Of a DNA stretch of 64,000 nucleotides, positions 11,096-21,719 are shown piece by piece. A program made the translations under genes and the position numbers. Source of the stretch: Isoetes taiwanensis (lineage: Eukaryota > Streptophyta > Lycopodiopsida > Isoetales > Isoetaceae); NCBI GenBank assembly GCA_021234155.1, contig JAJEKV010000074.1, forward strand, positions 2,237,789-2,301,788, given 5' to 3'. Below the pieces are notes generated by a model. The model searched no databases and was not told where the DNA came from. It worked only from the letters and a program-made list of their open reading frames with translations. How positions within the stretch are numbered: the stretch's first letter is position 1; every line of letters starts with the position of its first letter.

Positions 11096-12330
11096 TTAGA
11101 AAGGCTTGCCCATACCTCCTTGAAATCTCGTCCGTTGGCAAGGACTCTTCAATCTTCTTGCCAAAGTCATTTGGAAGCGTCGAAATTGCGTTGCAATGCA
11201 CTCTAGTTGTCGAGGGGATGCCTTGAAAGCGCTGCTACCACATTGAGCTTCCGGCTTGTAGACTATATCAAAGTCATATTCTTGAGGAACTCCATCCATC
11301 TCGCCTCGCCAGTTGAGGTGTGGTTGCGTGAATACATATTGGAGGCTCGATGGTTACGGTATCAATTGGAACTTCCTTCCCAGAGATAGTGCCTCCATAT
11401 TCTTAATGCCACGACAACTCCAAGCAATTCGATCGTGCGTTGGGTAGCCGGCGTCTCGGCGTCGTTCATCTTCCCCGGAATAAATGCGCTACCACGCGCT
11501 CTTCTTGCATAAGCACTTTTTGTAGCTATCTTACTGCGCATCTGTTGCTACCGGCTTATCCTTCTCCGGTCAGAGCAAGGTCAAGGGCTGTCGTCGTCGA
11601 GCTTCTTTCAACAATTCAAACCCCTTTTGGGCTTTCTTGTGCCAATGCTCTACCAGGTCTTTCACCTTCTACGCCCTCGTCAGTGCTGTTAGCGGGGCTG
11701 CTATCTTAACAAAGTTCTTCACGAACTTCTGTAGTACCACTGCTAGGCCAGAAAACTTACGACCTCGTGCACATTCTTGCCCGACCCTTTGAATTCTTGC
11801 TTCAATCTTGGCGGGGTCCGTCGAGATGCCTTCTGCCGAGATCACATGACCAAGGTATTCCACCTTCTACGTTGCGAAGTGGCGCCGACAACTTGGCATA
11901 CCTGCCTGGTGCCTCTTCAACTTCTCTAGCACCCTTCTCAAGTGTTGCGTGCTCTTCAAAGGGATGCGCTATACACCAAAATGTCATCAAAGAAAACAAT
12001 CACAAAGGTGTCCGGGAACTCCCCGAAGATATCGTTCATGAGCCTCATGAGCGTTGCGGGGGCATTTGATAAGCGAAAGGCATCTTGTGAACTCATAATG
12101 CCCATCTGCAAGCGTCACGAAGGCGGTCTTGTGGATATCCTCCTCCTTTATCCAGTATCGATGATAAGCGACCTTAAGTCGATTTTTGGAGAAGATCTTT
12201 GCTCCTTGAAGCTGATCCATCAAAGTCGTCGATCTTGGAAGCGCATACTTGTTCTTAATGGTGTGCTTATTCAAGCTGTCTATAGTCTATGCACATCCTC
12301 AAAGATCCATCCTTCTTGACTTGACAAAAG
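11096..12330 (-). pseudogene. element B reverse transcriptase and RNase H remnant
   Basis: Read on the - strand from 12330 leftwards, the sequence contains RT motifs in successive frames: [12 protein letters not shown] and MDQLQGAK (about 12274-12190), [11 protein letters not shown] (about 12145), [19 protein letters not shown] (11860-11800), then an RNase H end resembling YDFDIVYKP (about 11280). These match element A block by block. Frameshifts occur every 100-200 bp and no intact active site spans one frame. Confidence 0.82.
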
Positions 12331-12895
12331 AATGGGCGCTCAAGCGGCGAGACACTAGGTCTAATGAAACCTAGGTCGGCGGCTCCCGCAGCGCTTCTTC
12401 AGCTCCGACAACTCTGCGTTGTCATTCTATATGGAGCCTTGCTTGTTGGCTTTGTTCGGTTCGAAAGTGCTATCTGCACTTTCGACTCCCTATAAGGAGG
12501 GCTGCTTGATCTCATCACGGAAGAGATCGTGGAACTCCGTGATCAACTTAGCTATTTGCCACCGGCAACTTGGCGAGCATCTTGTCTTCTTTGCTTCCTT
12601 CCAATTCCGGCTCACTACTCTCAAGCTTGAAGATGTATGCTACTTGCTCACTCTTGATGCACTTGAACAGCCGTTTAGAAGACATACACGCATGATGGGA
12701 ACAACTTCTTTCTTTGTTATCTCAATGATCTTTGCCGTGGTGTTGGGAAGGTCACCTTCCGCTTTCCACAATCAATAATGGCCCCTGCTGGTCCAAGGTA
12801 CTCCATACCTATTATCAAGTCGTACTTGCCAATGCCCATTACTTCTGCCCCCATCGGATCTTAATCCCGACAAGTCGATGTCAAAGTTGATTCTT

Positions 12896-13123
12896 TTACA
12901 CCAAATGCGCCTTCTTTGCTCCACTTGCTAAGACAGCGGGCCTTGGCTTTGACTTTAATGGTTTCAACTTCAACATTTGAACCGATGCGGGAGATGCAAA
13001 GTTATGGCTACTTCCGAATCTATCGGGACTATAAATGACTTGGCCTTGGCCTTTCCCCTTTGTGGAAATTACTTTATCTTGGCTCTCGCTTGCTCTGTAT
13101 CTATTGCGGCAAAGATATGACAC
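12896..13123 (-). pseudogene. element B protease remnant
   Basis: The - strand frame includes SSHNFASPASVQML followed by LKSKPRPAVLASG, matching the retropepsin flank of element A (HNFASPRMAQVLQLE..., about 21470-21560). The catalytic aspartate motif upstream is not in this frame, so the protease is broken or out of frame. Confidence 0.75.
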
Positions 13124-13280
13124 TCACCACTGAATGTAGTCGGCGGGCCTCCTGCGCCCGTCGTCGTGTCGATCAAAGTGTCCCAATCTCCCAACTCTGC
13201 TATTTGCACTCATGACATATGGGCGATTCATTTTGTTCTATGGCTTTGGCTGGAAACACACTGAAGCAAAAGCTGCTTTT

Positions 13281-14450
13281 CTATGCACTCTGTCTCTTCT
13301 CCTTGGGCATGGCTGCTTGAGAAAGGATCACGCGGCTTTGGAGTAGTTTGACCCTTCTGTTTGTCTTTGAAAGATACACGCTTCTTCTCCTGCTGCTTCC
13401 CTTGATTGCCACTATATGGGGCTCTAGCTGGTCTGGGCTATTTTGTTCTCGGCTGAAAGCTGCTGCCTTGCCTTTATCTTGGTAATCTCTGCCTCGCCCA
13501 CTATTAAGGTCCGAATTTTCTTGCAAACTTATTGCCTTGGACTCAAGCTTATGTCTTGTTCTCGGGGTTTATTGCCCTTACAAACTTGCGGATCTCCTCA
13601 TTCAGGACCTTCAATGTAGCTTTCCAACTGCGTGCTTCTCTCTAACTTTGGCACATCTGACCTTAGCCTCATAAATTCCCCTCGTGTATTTAAATAACGA
13701 CTTGTTGCCTTCTTGCGCAACTTTGTAGAGCTTCTTTGCATCATCTTGGACTTGTGCTCTCTTGGGGCGTAATGGCGCTTGAAGGCTTTAGCAAACTTCT
13801 TGAACACGCAAGCATCTGCTTAAGTCATGAGCCTTGGCATAGCCCTTCCACCAAATGCGTGCTGCTCCTTCCGGGTTATTTATTTGCTACCACGCCTTTA
13901 TCCTTATCCTTCATACCATAGGCATTGCCATATTAAGCTCATCTCGTCAAGCCAAGCCTCTGCCTCCATGCGACTTTGTTCTGCTGAGAATTGCTCGAGC
14001 TTCACGGCCTTCAAACATTTCCCAATCACGAGTCTACTTTCTTACGGTAGTCGAGGTTCTTGTGTCCCTTTATTAGTCCCTCAGGGTGGTTCCTCACGCC
14101 TTCGATGCTTTCGGACTTGGTTACGCTCTTCTTCTTCCTCGGAATCGGATCGAATCTGAGCTTAGTGGGAGGAGTCGGTGGGGACCTTCCTCTTGCTCCT
14201 CTTCTTGTCTCTACACGTTCTCGTGATGCTTGCGGCGGTTGGCGTTACCGAACACCGCTCCAGCGTGCGGCTAGCAAAGCCTTTTATCCTTTCGAGGTCG
14301 AGTCCTCATTTGCGATATTTCTTCTTCGGGGTCATTTGTCCAAATTCTTCAAAGCGGGTTCCTTGCGGACGTGGCACAGGCGGGCTCGTTCCTCGTAAGT
14401 TCGGAGTTGTCGTTCTCTGCGGCGAGGCCTCTAGCGCATACACAAGTGGT
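13281..14450 (-). pseudogene. element B gag remnant
   Basis: The - strand frame at 13598-13807 begins with a segment close to element A gag (FKKFAKAFKRHYAPREHK) and continues with GEFMRLRSDVP, matching A's DEFMRLRLYVP. Further right, the DNA also encodes an IWWKGYA-like segment (about 13840) and the AWLDEM segment (about 13960) in other frames. The linker part lies at 13281-13526. The gag start is not resolvable. Confidence 0.78.
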
Positions 14451-15480
14451 TTATATCTACATGGTTAGTTTTCCTTGCTTTCTTGCATTATTTATGTTTG
14501 TTGGCATGGTTGAGGGGACACAAAATATATCAACAAAACATTTATAGTGCAAGAGAATGTTATATTTATATTTTATATTACACTAATACAAGAAATTGCA
14601 ACAATTGCTAATCATTTACATTGATGCCGGTAAGATGGATTATCCTCCGGGAACTTTTTTTCACTTGGGCTGTTCCTTTTGAATGGCCCAAGTTCCTATG
14701 ACATTGGTGGAGATCCACCCTGTAATGCTCTTGCTAAATCTTCTATTCTCGCGGTGGGAGGTGTAGGCATTTTGTCAGCGGCGGTCTTTTGCCGCTTTGT
14801 AAGGTATGGCGAAGTCGAAGGCGTCGAGTGCTACCGCTCTTTTCACCGAGGATTGCATACCGGTGTTGGGGGTAGCCGTGCATGCATGCGCGAATCTGAG
14901 GAGTGCAATCAGCGGCGATACTCCTTCCTCGCCTCGGGGGTGAATTTGCGGTGGATAACGCTATTCTTCCATCCATCCCGGTGGCGGTAATAGCGTAGTG
15001 ACCTGTCGTTCGCGAGGCGGGTCCTCGGCCCTTTCGGTATCCAGCTCGTATGCGCTTCGAAATCATCAACCTCCCACCGTGGTGAGCTCCACGTAGTCCT
15101 TGGTATTCTTTGAAGCCCTCACAGGGTCAGTCGCTGTCCTATCAGGGGAGGTGCTCTTGGGACGAGCTTTCAGTTAGGATGTTTGGAGGTCGCATAAGCG
15201 GATCCCCCATCTGTTCTGAAGAGCAAGGAACTCTTCCTCCGTCGGTAGCTTGTTCTGCGCCTTGTCTGCCTCCATAATCTACCTGATATTGCTGTAGGCT
15301 TGGATGTCGGAGGTAAACTCTCCCGTGTAAGTGTCGGCTTCCCTTACTTGGAGGGGAAAGTCGGACTCTCCTCGGACGATGAAGTCGTCCAAGTCCGTTC
15401 TTCGAGTTGGTGCAGCAACTCTTCAGGTCGGTACTCCTTTCCGCTCCGGTAGGTTTTGAATGTCGCTTAGGAGTAGAAAC
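14451..15480 (-). other. element B leader between gag and accessory ORF
   Basis: This stretch corresponds by position to ORF-c of element A. On the - strand there are short coding-like pieces, for example a run reading KLPTEEEFLALQNRWG near 15240, but frames change too often to define an ORF. The 14530-14640 part is AT-rich. Confidence 0.4.
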
Positions 15481-15483
15481 TCC

Positions 15484-16145
15484 TCACACGCCGGCGATAA
15501 TGGGAGCTAGGCTTGTGATGCCTAACCCGAGGGGTGGCGCGACTCTGAGAGTCTGCCGGCTTCTTTCGAAGTCTTGCCCCTCCCGCTCTGCTTGTCGCTG
15601 CTCCTCTGCTGGGTCGAGCTCAACATCGTCTTCCTCCTCCTCGGTTCTGTTCATCCGAGTCTTCTTCCTTCCCTTCCCCGCTCTGTTCATCAGGTGAGGA
15701 GCCGTTGTTCTGCTGCTACGGCTAATGGATCCACGTCCATGGGGGGAATAGAGGTTTCCCCCACAATGTTCTCGGCATGGTGGGTGAGAAAGATTGCCAG
15801 GGCAGTGTTGAAAGAGAAGTACTTGGTCCTGTTGACAGTTAGGACCATTGGGCCCAGTGTTGATTAGGCGCTTTGTTTGTGAGGTATTTGGCGATGTTAG
15901 GGACATCGTCTAATGCCGCTGCGTGGATTGTCTAGGAACAAAATATCCCTACGCTATGGGGAGTTGCACTAGCTTGGTTCTACCTTAGCTTGGAACTCAG
16001 TCAAGACTCTACTATAAGCTGGGGTCGCGTGCAAGGTTGCTTGGACGTCTACCTCCTTCCTGAAGATCTGGAAGATTTGGTCGACGTCGGCCTCAGCAGC
16101 ATGAGCGCTGGCGCTGTACCATCTCTGGAAATCAGAAGTTGCCAT
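15484..16145 (-). pseudogene. accessory ORF of element B, probable homologue of ORF-b
   Basis: The - strand ATG at 16145-16143 opens a frame beginning MATSDFQRWYSASAHAAEAD. Element A's ORF-b begins MAATDLLAWYQDGEH, so the starts share the MA-x-x-D-x-x-x-WY pattern. After about 57 codons the frame stops. Coding character resumes in shifted frames to about 15484, ending with an acidic run (EEEEDDVELDPAEE) and an arginine-rich tail. The ORF is preceded by two hairpins (16458-16524 and 16658-16727). No known domain was recognised. Confidence 0.5.
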
Positions 16146-16457
16146 TGATTAATTGCAGAATAGGGTAACAAACGGTTGCAAGAGCGCCTCAGGGATTTGG
16201 GAAATCGGCTAGAAGGGCAGGAGCAGATTTGTAGGGTGCTATGTGAGAAGTGACGGGTCTATTTATAGAAAAGGGGGAAACCCTAATTTTTGGATGACTT
16301 GAAAATTTCCTAGGATTGGGTAATTCTAACTTATCTGAGGTCAAAATAGGAGTTTGAGGACTATAGGGGATGCTTGAGCAAGGCTAGGTTTCCCAAAAGA
16401 TGCTATGCAGTAGTTTGCAGGTGACTTTGACAAGTCCTGGTGAAGAATTGGTAAGAG

Positions 16458-16524
16458 GTCTCACAGCTTGCGCCTCGCTTCAATCCTAACTTTTTATTTT
16501 GCGACGAGGCGCGAGCTGTGAGAC
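16458..16524 (-). repeat. leader hairpin 1 of element B
   Basis: Arms at 16458-16477 (GTCTCACAGC...GCGCCTCG) and 16505-16524 (its inverse) pair over 20 positions with one G-T type mismatch and a 27-base loop. It is one of four related hairpins in the leader and lies about 310 bp before the accessory ORF start at 16145 in reading direction. Confidence 0.85.
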
Positions 16525-16657
16525 ATCAGTCCCATTTTAATCAAAGATGTCCAACTTGGGTAAACTAATGGTGTAAAGGGTCTTTGGGCTCATCAAATTA
16601 AAGAATCGACCCCTTATTTGGTCAATTTGGAGCTGTTTTGGTCAAGCATGGGCGTAG

Positions 16658-16727
16658 GTCTCACGACTTTTGCGCCTCGCTTCAATCCTAACTTTTTGTT
16701 TTATGATTTAGGGCGGTGGTGTGAGAC
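16658..16727 (-). repeat. leader hairpin 2 of element B
   Basis: The same outer arms (GTCTCAC ... GTGAGAC) and the conserved segment TGCGCCTCGCTTCAATCCTA as in hairpin 1, but the second arm is degraded (GGGCGGTGGT). It lies 200 bp from hairpin 1, and the sequence between the two is unrelated to the sequence beyond them. Confidence 0.75.
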
Positions 16728-16999
16728 ATCATGTCTCGGCTCCCCAAATGTCCTATTTCTTTGAAATAAAAGCTAAAACTTATTAATTTGCTCTAATTAC
16801 TCAAGTTTATGTTATCAAGGTACACAAAATTGCTCTATATTACAAAATTTTTAATTATTTACAACAAAATTTCTAAAGGCGTTCTCCCTTAATGCGGTCG
16901 CAAGACTCATGTCTTGTCGCATTAAGGTTACCCGCTTGGCGTGGATAGTGCAGGCTGTTGAATCTTCAAAATGTTGCACTATCTTTGCCTCAACCGCCT

Positions 17000-18094
17000 C
17001 TTGCATTGCCGCCGGCCCTAAATGCGTGACTCTAAAGTCTGTTCTATAGGCCGCATAACTTCACGCACCAACCCGCCCGAAGGGGGCACGGGAAGGGGAG
17101 ACCGAAGGCGCTGGAAGTGTCTAATCTCCTTAACGCTCTTCTCTCCACCTCCTTCCTATCCGCTTTCTTCTGGGGGTGGCTTGGGGGCTTCGGGTGGTGG
17201 CGGCCTTAAGGTTCTTTGCCGTTGGTCGCCCTCCCTCGATGAACTTAACTTCTGTTTTTCTTCATAATATTTGTTATAGGCCTCCCATTTCTTCATGTAG
17301 GCCCCGTGCTCTCTCATCTTCCTCTCGTAAATCTTCACCACGCCGGTGGCGTAGGCTTCCGGGCAGGTCGTGGTTGCTTCTTTCTATCCCATGCGATTAT
17401 TGAGGGGGCTTACGCGCACTTGGTCTTGGTGGGGTTGCTCGGGTGCGGCTGCTTTCGGGGTACTTCTGCTTTCGTCGCTGGGGTTCTTGGAAGAGCTTCC
17501 ACTGCGGCGTTAGGGTTGAAGTCCCCATCGGAAAAGAGTCGTCGGAAGGGTTTGGGGGTTCGTCGGGTTGCGCTCCTTGATGATAATGTTGGGGTTCGGC
17601 CTCTTCCTTGGCCGGGCGGTCCTTTGTTCTCCTTATGCCACCACGAACTTCCCTTTTCGCTTTCTTCTTTTTCTTCTGGCCTTTTGTTCCTCCTCCTTCC
17701 TTTTCCTCTTTTTGTCTTCCCTTCTCTTCCAAGGCATTTCGTACTTCTGATGAATCTTCTAAAGGTGCCGCTACCTCGGCTCGGACACATGTCACTGCTC
17801 ATCCTTTCGAGGATCTGCGTGGGTGCGTCCAATGGTGCCTTGTTCTGCTGCCGGATCTCCCTCTATTTCTTCATACACCTCCCTCGTCTCTTCGTCCATG
17901 GAGTTTGGTGATGTGGCCTCGTCCTCCTCCTGGCTGGTTGAAGACATCGATCAGATCGGAGGTGTCTTGCTCTTCGTCCGGCGAGCGACCCCCCTCGCGA
18001 GCCTCTCACGAAGCATCTTAGAATGATCTCCGCCCGATGGCGCTGGTGGTTTCGCTGGCGGCGCTTCCTTCTTGATCCGTTTGGTTCGGGCCAT
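17000..18094 (-). pseudogene. first accessory ORF of element B, basic/charged, broken
   Basis: The - strand ATG at 18094-18092 opens a frame beginning MARTKRIKKEAPPAKPPAPS. The trace continues through shifted frames. One long piece (17397-17795) is rich in E, K, R and Q with a lysine block (KGQKKKKKAKRE), and a later piece (17156-17341) reads YERKMREHGAYMKKWEAYN followed by a proline-rich end. It looks like a disordered, highly charged, possibly nucleic-acid-binding protein; that is inference from composition only. It occupies the position of ORF-a in element A and is preceded by hairpins 3 and 4. Confidence 0.5.
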
Positions 18095-18305
18095 GTTTTC
18101 TGGATCGTCAATCGGATAAAAGCGCCGAGAGATCGCCTAAGTTGGGGAGAGCGGATTTCCAGGGCTTGGACGAAAAAATGAGGGGGTTCTACATCTATTT
18201 ATAGCTTGGGGAATTTTAGGTCAAAACTCAAGTTGCTCTGTTTAACATGCTAAGGCATCAACTTAGCTAAAACTTATACTTATTTCAGACTTTTTCTACC
18301 TATTG

Positions 18306-18373
18306 GTCTCCACGACTTAGCCTCGTTCCAATACTAATGTTTAGTTTTGCGACCAGGCGCGAGCTGTGAGATC
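18306..18373 (-). repeat. leader hairpin 3 of element B
   Basis: The first arm (GTCTCCACGACTTAGCCTCG) is diverged, while the second arm keeps CAGGCGCGAGCTGTGAGA. It shares the loop-side run TTAGTTTTGCGACCAGGCGC with hairpin 4. Confidence 0.75.
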
Positions 18374-18495
18374 TCATACATTTCTAGGGTTTTTAGGTAA
18401 TCAAAACATGCTATTCTAACTAATTCCTACCTTAGAATTAGCCTTACCACCTTAGTTTTCTCAAATCCATCATGTTTTGGTGTTCTTGGCTCGAT

Positions 18496-18562
18496 GTCTC
18501 ATAGCTTGCGCCTCGCTTCAAAACAAAAAGTTAGTTTTGCGACCAGGCGCGAGCTGTGAGAC
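18496..18562 (-). repeat. leader hairpin 4 of element B
   Basis: Arms GTCTCATAGCTTGCGCCTCG (18496-18515) and CAGGCGCGAGCTGTGAGAC (18544-18562) pair with few mismatches. It is the hairpin nearest the 5' LTR, 190 bp from hairpin 3. In reading order it and hairpin 3 precede the ORF starting at 18094. Confidence 0.82.
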
Positions 18563-18751
18563 CACCTCACTTGGAAAATTTTGGCTCATTCTTTTTAATC
18601 TTGTTAAATTCCAATTCACTTAATTGTTACTAGCTTAGCATAACTACAAAGGTGAGAAAAAAATTTTCCCACTTTTCGAGGCTTGAGGACCCTATCAAGT
18701 TAGTACTACTGGGAACATGGTCAGTGCTTTGCTCTTGGTCTCCAAGAACAT

Positions 18752-18764
18752 TGCTCGATACCGT
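18752..18764 (-). other. degenerate primer binding site of element B
   Basis: On the - strand, directly after the 5' LTR, the sequence reads CGGTATCGAGCA where TGGTATCAGAGC would be expected. The change ATCAGAGC to ATCGAGC has the same form as the CAG-site differences seen between the LTR copies. Confidence 0.65.
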
Positions 18765-20327
18765 GGACGCGTCCCCTACTGAGATACGGTGCACTCACCG
18801 TATACAAACAGGAGTTCTTCCCCCACACCAGCTCCATGCTGATACAGGGCCCTCCACATATCACTGCACCCGTAACGAGTCTCAGTGGGAAGAGTGAAGG
18901 TGTCATTCTACCCCGTCTCCCTCAGGGCCTACCTAGGCTGTGGGCGTAAACATACATGTCAAGAGCACATACATCAACATCCTGTGACCATCTCGAAGGA
19001 TGGTCCTCCTCATATCTGCATAGACAAAGATCAGCACATCACATAGGGGATCCTACCCAAGGCTCAGACTCAAAGGATGGTGACGGCTTTGGGTCTCCGA
19101 GTTCGTTGGGTGCAATTCATGGCAATGGAGTTACCGGGCATAAGAACATGGCATAGGGTTGTCCACTCCATCCGCCCCTCCTGTGCACACTTTGCAGAGT
19201 AGGCTGAAAAGTGTTGGGACCTGACTGTAGCCCGCCGGATGCATAGCCGAAGGGGCTATTCCTGGGCCTCATCCTCCCAGTTCCGATGGGGCAGGTAGGG
19301 ATCACTCCCTCCAGAGATCTACATGCTAACTCAAGGTGACTAGAGGGCCACTGCCCGTATTCGACTGAACCCACTGGAAAGTGTACACCACTTCACGGGT
19401 GTCGAGCCCATGCCTTACCCGCACTCAGTGGTAAGCCATTAGACCTAGTCACAATGATCCCCGGTAGGCTTTACACACCAGGGGGATCGTTCAAGAGTCA
19501 GGACATGAACCTCCTTCTTAGCCAGTCTGGCCCCTTCACCCACAACCAGGTGTGGCTCTTGTACACAGGCCGAATCTACAGTGTGCTAGAGAGGCTACTC
19601 TAGGAGCATCAACTACAAGCTTTAGGGCCTCTACCCCCCTTCCCAATACAAGGAGTTCACAGAGATACATCATCCAAATACATCACAGAAGAACTAAAGA
19701 ACTAGATCTAATCATAGAGTTAGGTTCTTTAGTTAGTGTCCGAGATCTAAGATCTAGATAGCTGCTATGGGCAATTTAATAGTCTAAACCTACTGATTCT
19801 ATGATTAGAAGACGGTTTAAGCTATTAAATTGACCAAAAATACCTGATCCTTGAGTGGCTCCTCCCGACCGAAGTTCAACCATCCCGCCGAAGCTGGGCT
19901 TAATTCAGTGGGAACCGATGGTGCAATTCGGCGGCGTCGGGAGGCGGTTTTGGCTCCGGGCAGCCAAAACCGAGCTCTAAAACCCTAAGGACGAAAAAAC
20001 TAGCAAGCTAGGGTTTTCCTACCCTAAATAGACATGGGGTTTAGGCTAGGGTTTCCAATTATCCAATTTGGCATGTGGGATAATTGGAAAGGGCCCACTT
20101 GCCTTAAATGGCTAGGTGGCAAAATATGCCAACATGGAAAGGTGTGCCCTCATTAATGTGCACATGTGCACATTAATAATATATGAACACTCCTAGCAAG
20201 TTGCCCCCTAGGGCTACTTACCTGGCTATCCGTTGGCGCACACGCCAATCGGGTGGCGGTGGTACGTGCTGACGTGGCAATTACAATGTACGCCCCGGGA
20301 GCGATATCTTGTCTTTGGAACGTCACA
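18765..20327 (-). repeat. 5' LTR of element B
   Basis: The sister of 7263-8820. The U3 start TGTGACGTTCC is at 20327 on the - strand, immediately next to the gag sequence of element A. This copy retains CAG/CTG at many sites altered in the other copy (for example AACCAGGTG against AACCGAGGTG). Confidence 0.92.
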
Positions 20328-21719
20328 AACGTCGTCGGAGTTCCTCTAAGGATAGCGCCACCTCCTCACAATCAGCCACTTCTGTGTCTTCTGAGTCGTC
20401 GGTATCAGTGGGTGACCATGCAAAGCGCCGGGATAAGGAATACCGCAAAACGGTTGATACCGCCATAACGAGTATATGGAAGAATAGAAAACTGGCCCAG
20501 TTTGATGGGAAATCTAGAGGCGGACTGAATGCAGAGTCCTGGCTGGACGAAATGAAAGAATTTGGGAAATCCTATGGCATGACAGAAAAGGATACAGGAA
20601 AGGTTGCCACCACAAACCTTACAGGAGCTGCCCGTATTTGGTGGAAGGGCTATGCTAGAGACAAGCATCTGGATAGGAGCAGGTGCAAGTTTAAGAAGTT
20701 CGCCAAAGCCTTTAAGTCGCATTATGTGCCTCGCGCACAAATGCCAACAAATTTAGACCTTCTACAGGTTAGAGCAGAAGGGTATGTCGGTTCAGGCTTA
20801 CACTGATGAATTTATGCGCCTGAGGCTGTACGTACCCGGTATGAACGAAAAGAGGGCAGTGGAGGGTTACATTGAAGGGTTGGCCCCATCAATTAAACGA
20901 ATGGTTAAGGCCATAGACCCGAAATCAGTGGCGGAGGCTGAGGCTAAAGCATTGAGCCTCGAGGAGGACACACCAAAGAACCAGTATCCACGTCCCGCTC
21001 CTTACTCGCAGCCACGGCCGTCCACACCTTACAAACCCCACTCGCCAAGCCCGGGGCCCTCCCAGCAGAACTCTTATGGCCGCCAGGAAAAGAAAGTCAC
21101 CTTCAACACGGCCGATAAGCAGAACAATGTTGGTAAGGAAGTTCGGAACCTCTTACAGTCTATTCCTAAAGAGGCCCGAGAACAGCTCCGCCGAGATAAG
21201 GCATGCTACAGGTGTATGCGGCCCGGACACTTCATGCAAAATTGTCCTTATGTCACGCAGACTGCCCAGCTGGCCATGGCCGACCTCGGTTGGGACGATC
21301 TCGAGTCAACTCAACCTGTCGAGGACGAGGCTCCCGAGTACATTCACGGTGCGTCTCATATCCTTGCAGCTATAGAAACCGGCAATGCTGAAAGTCAGCC
21401 TGCTGTCATTTCCACCATAGGTCAAGTAAACAGTAAGCCTTTTGTGATTCTTATGGATACGGGAAGTACACATAATTTTGCTTCTCCTAGAATGGCCCAG
21501 GTCTTACAACTTGAAACATTGAGGTCCCGACCGAGGCCTGTCACTCTAGCCAGTGGTAAGGTCAGACATACTCATGGCCGTCGCATCAATCTCAAGATGC
21601 AGTTGCCAGGTGCACCAGTTGCTTTGGGTGCCGAGTTGATGGATATTGGCAAATACGACCTCATTGAGACTGCGAGAAACGGGAAGTTACCTTCAACGCA
21701 GCTAATGGAGCCCGCGTGA
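20328..21719 (+). pseudogene. element A gag (main part) and protease
   Basis: A serine/arginine-rich entry is followed by the retrotransposon gag core (WLDEMKEFGKSYGMTE, then ARIWWKGYA, about 20540-20665). A one-base shift occurs near 20770, and the frame continues from 20784 to 21719. It holds a CCHC zinc knuckle (CYRCMRPGHFMQNC, about 21205-21246) and the retropepsin motif ILMDTGSTHNF (about 21450). The end (LIETARNGK, about 21660-21690) lacks the normal protease C-terminus, and the frame then terminates at a TGA overlapping the RT frame, so a small deletion has removed the pro-RT junction. Gag packages element RNA; the protease would process the polyprotein. Confidence 0.9.

Larger units (their letters stand above)
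7263..20327 (-). mobile_element. element B: Ty3/gypsy LTR retrotransposon nested in element A
   Basis: Read on the - strand, the order is 5' LTR (20327-18765), degenerate primer binding site, leader with two hairpin pairs and extra ORFs, gag, protease, RT, RNase H, integrase, polypurine tract and 3' LTR (8820-7263). The 13,065-bp element is bounded by AGCGT (7258-7262) and AACGT (20328-20332), a five-base target duplication with one mismatch. The LTR begins TGTGACGTTC, as in element A, and shares a U5 block with it. Gag-pol frames are interrupted at short intervals, although nucleotide similarity to A stays clear throughout. Confidence 0.92.

Noticed and set aside
16458-18562. Four repeated hairpins as a CRISPR-like array
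   Set aside because: Only two pairs exist, spacers are about 130 bp and far apart, and the host is a plant; the arrangement does not fit a CRISPR array.
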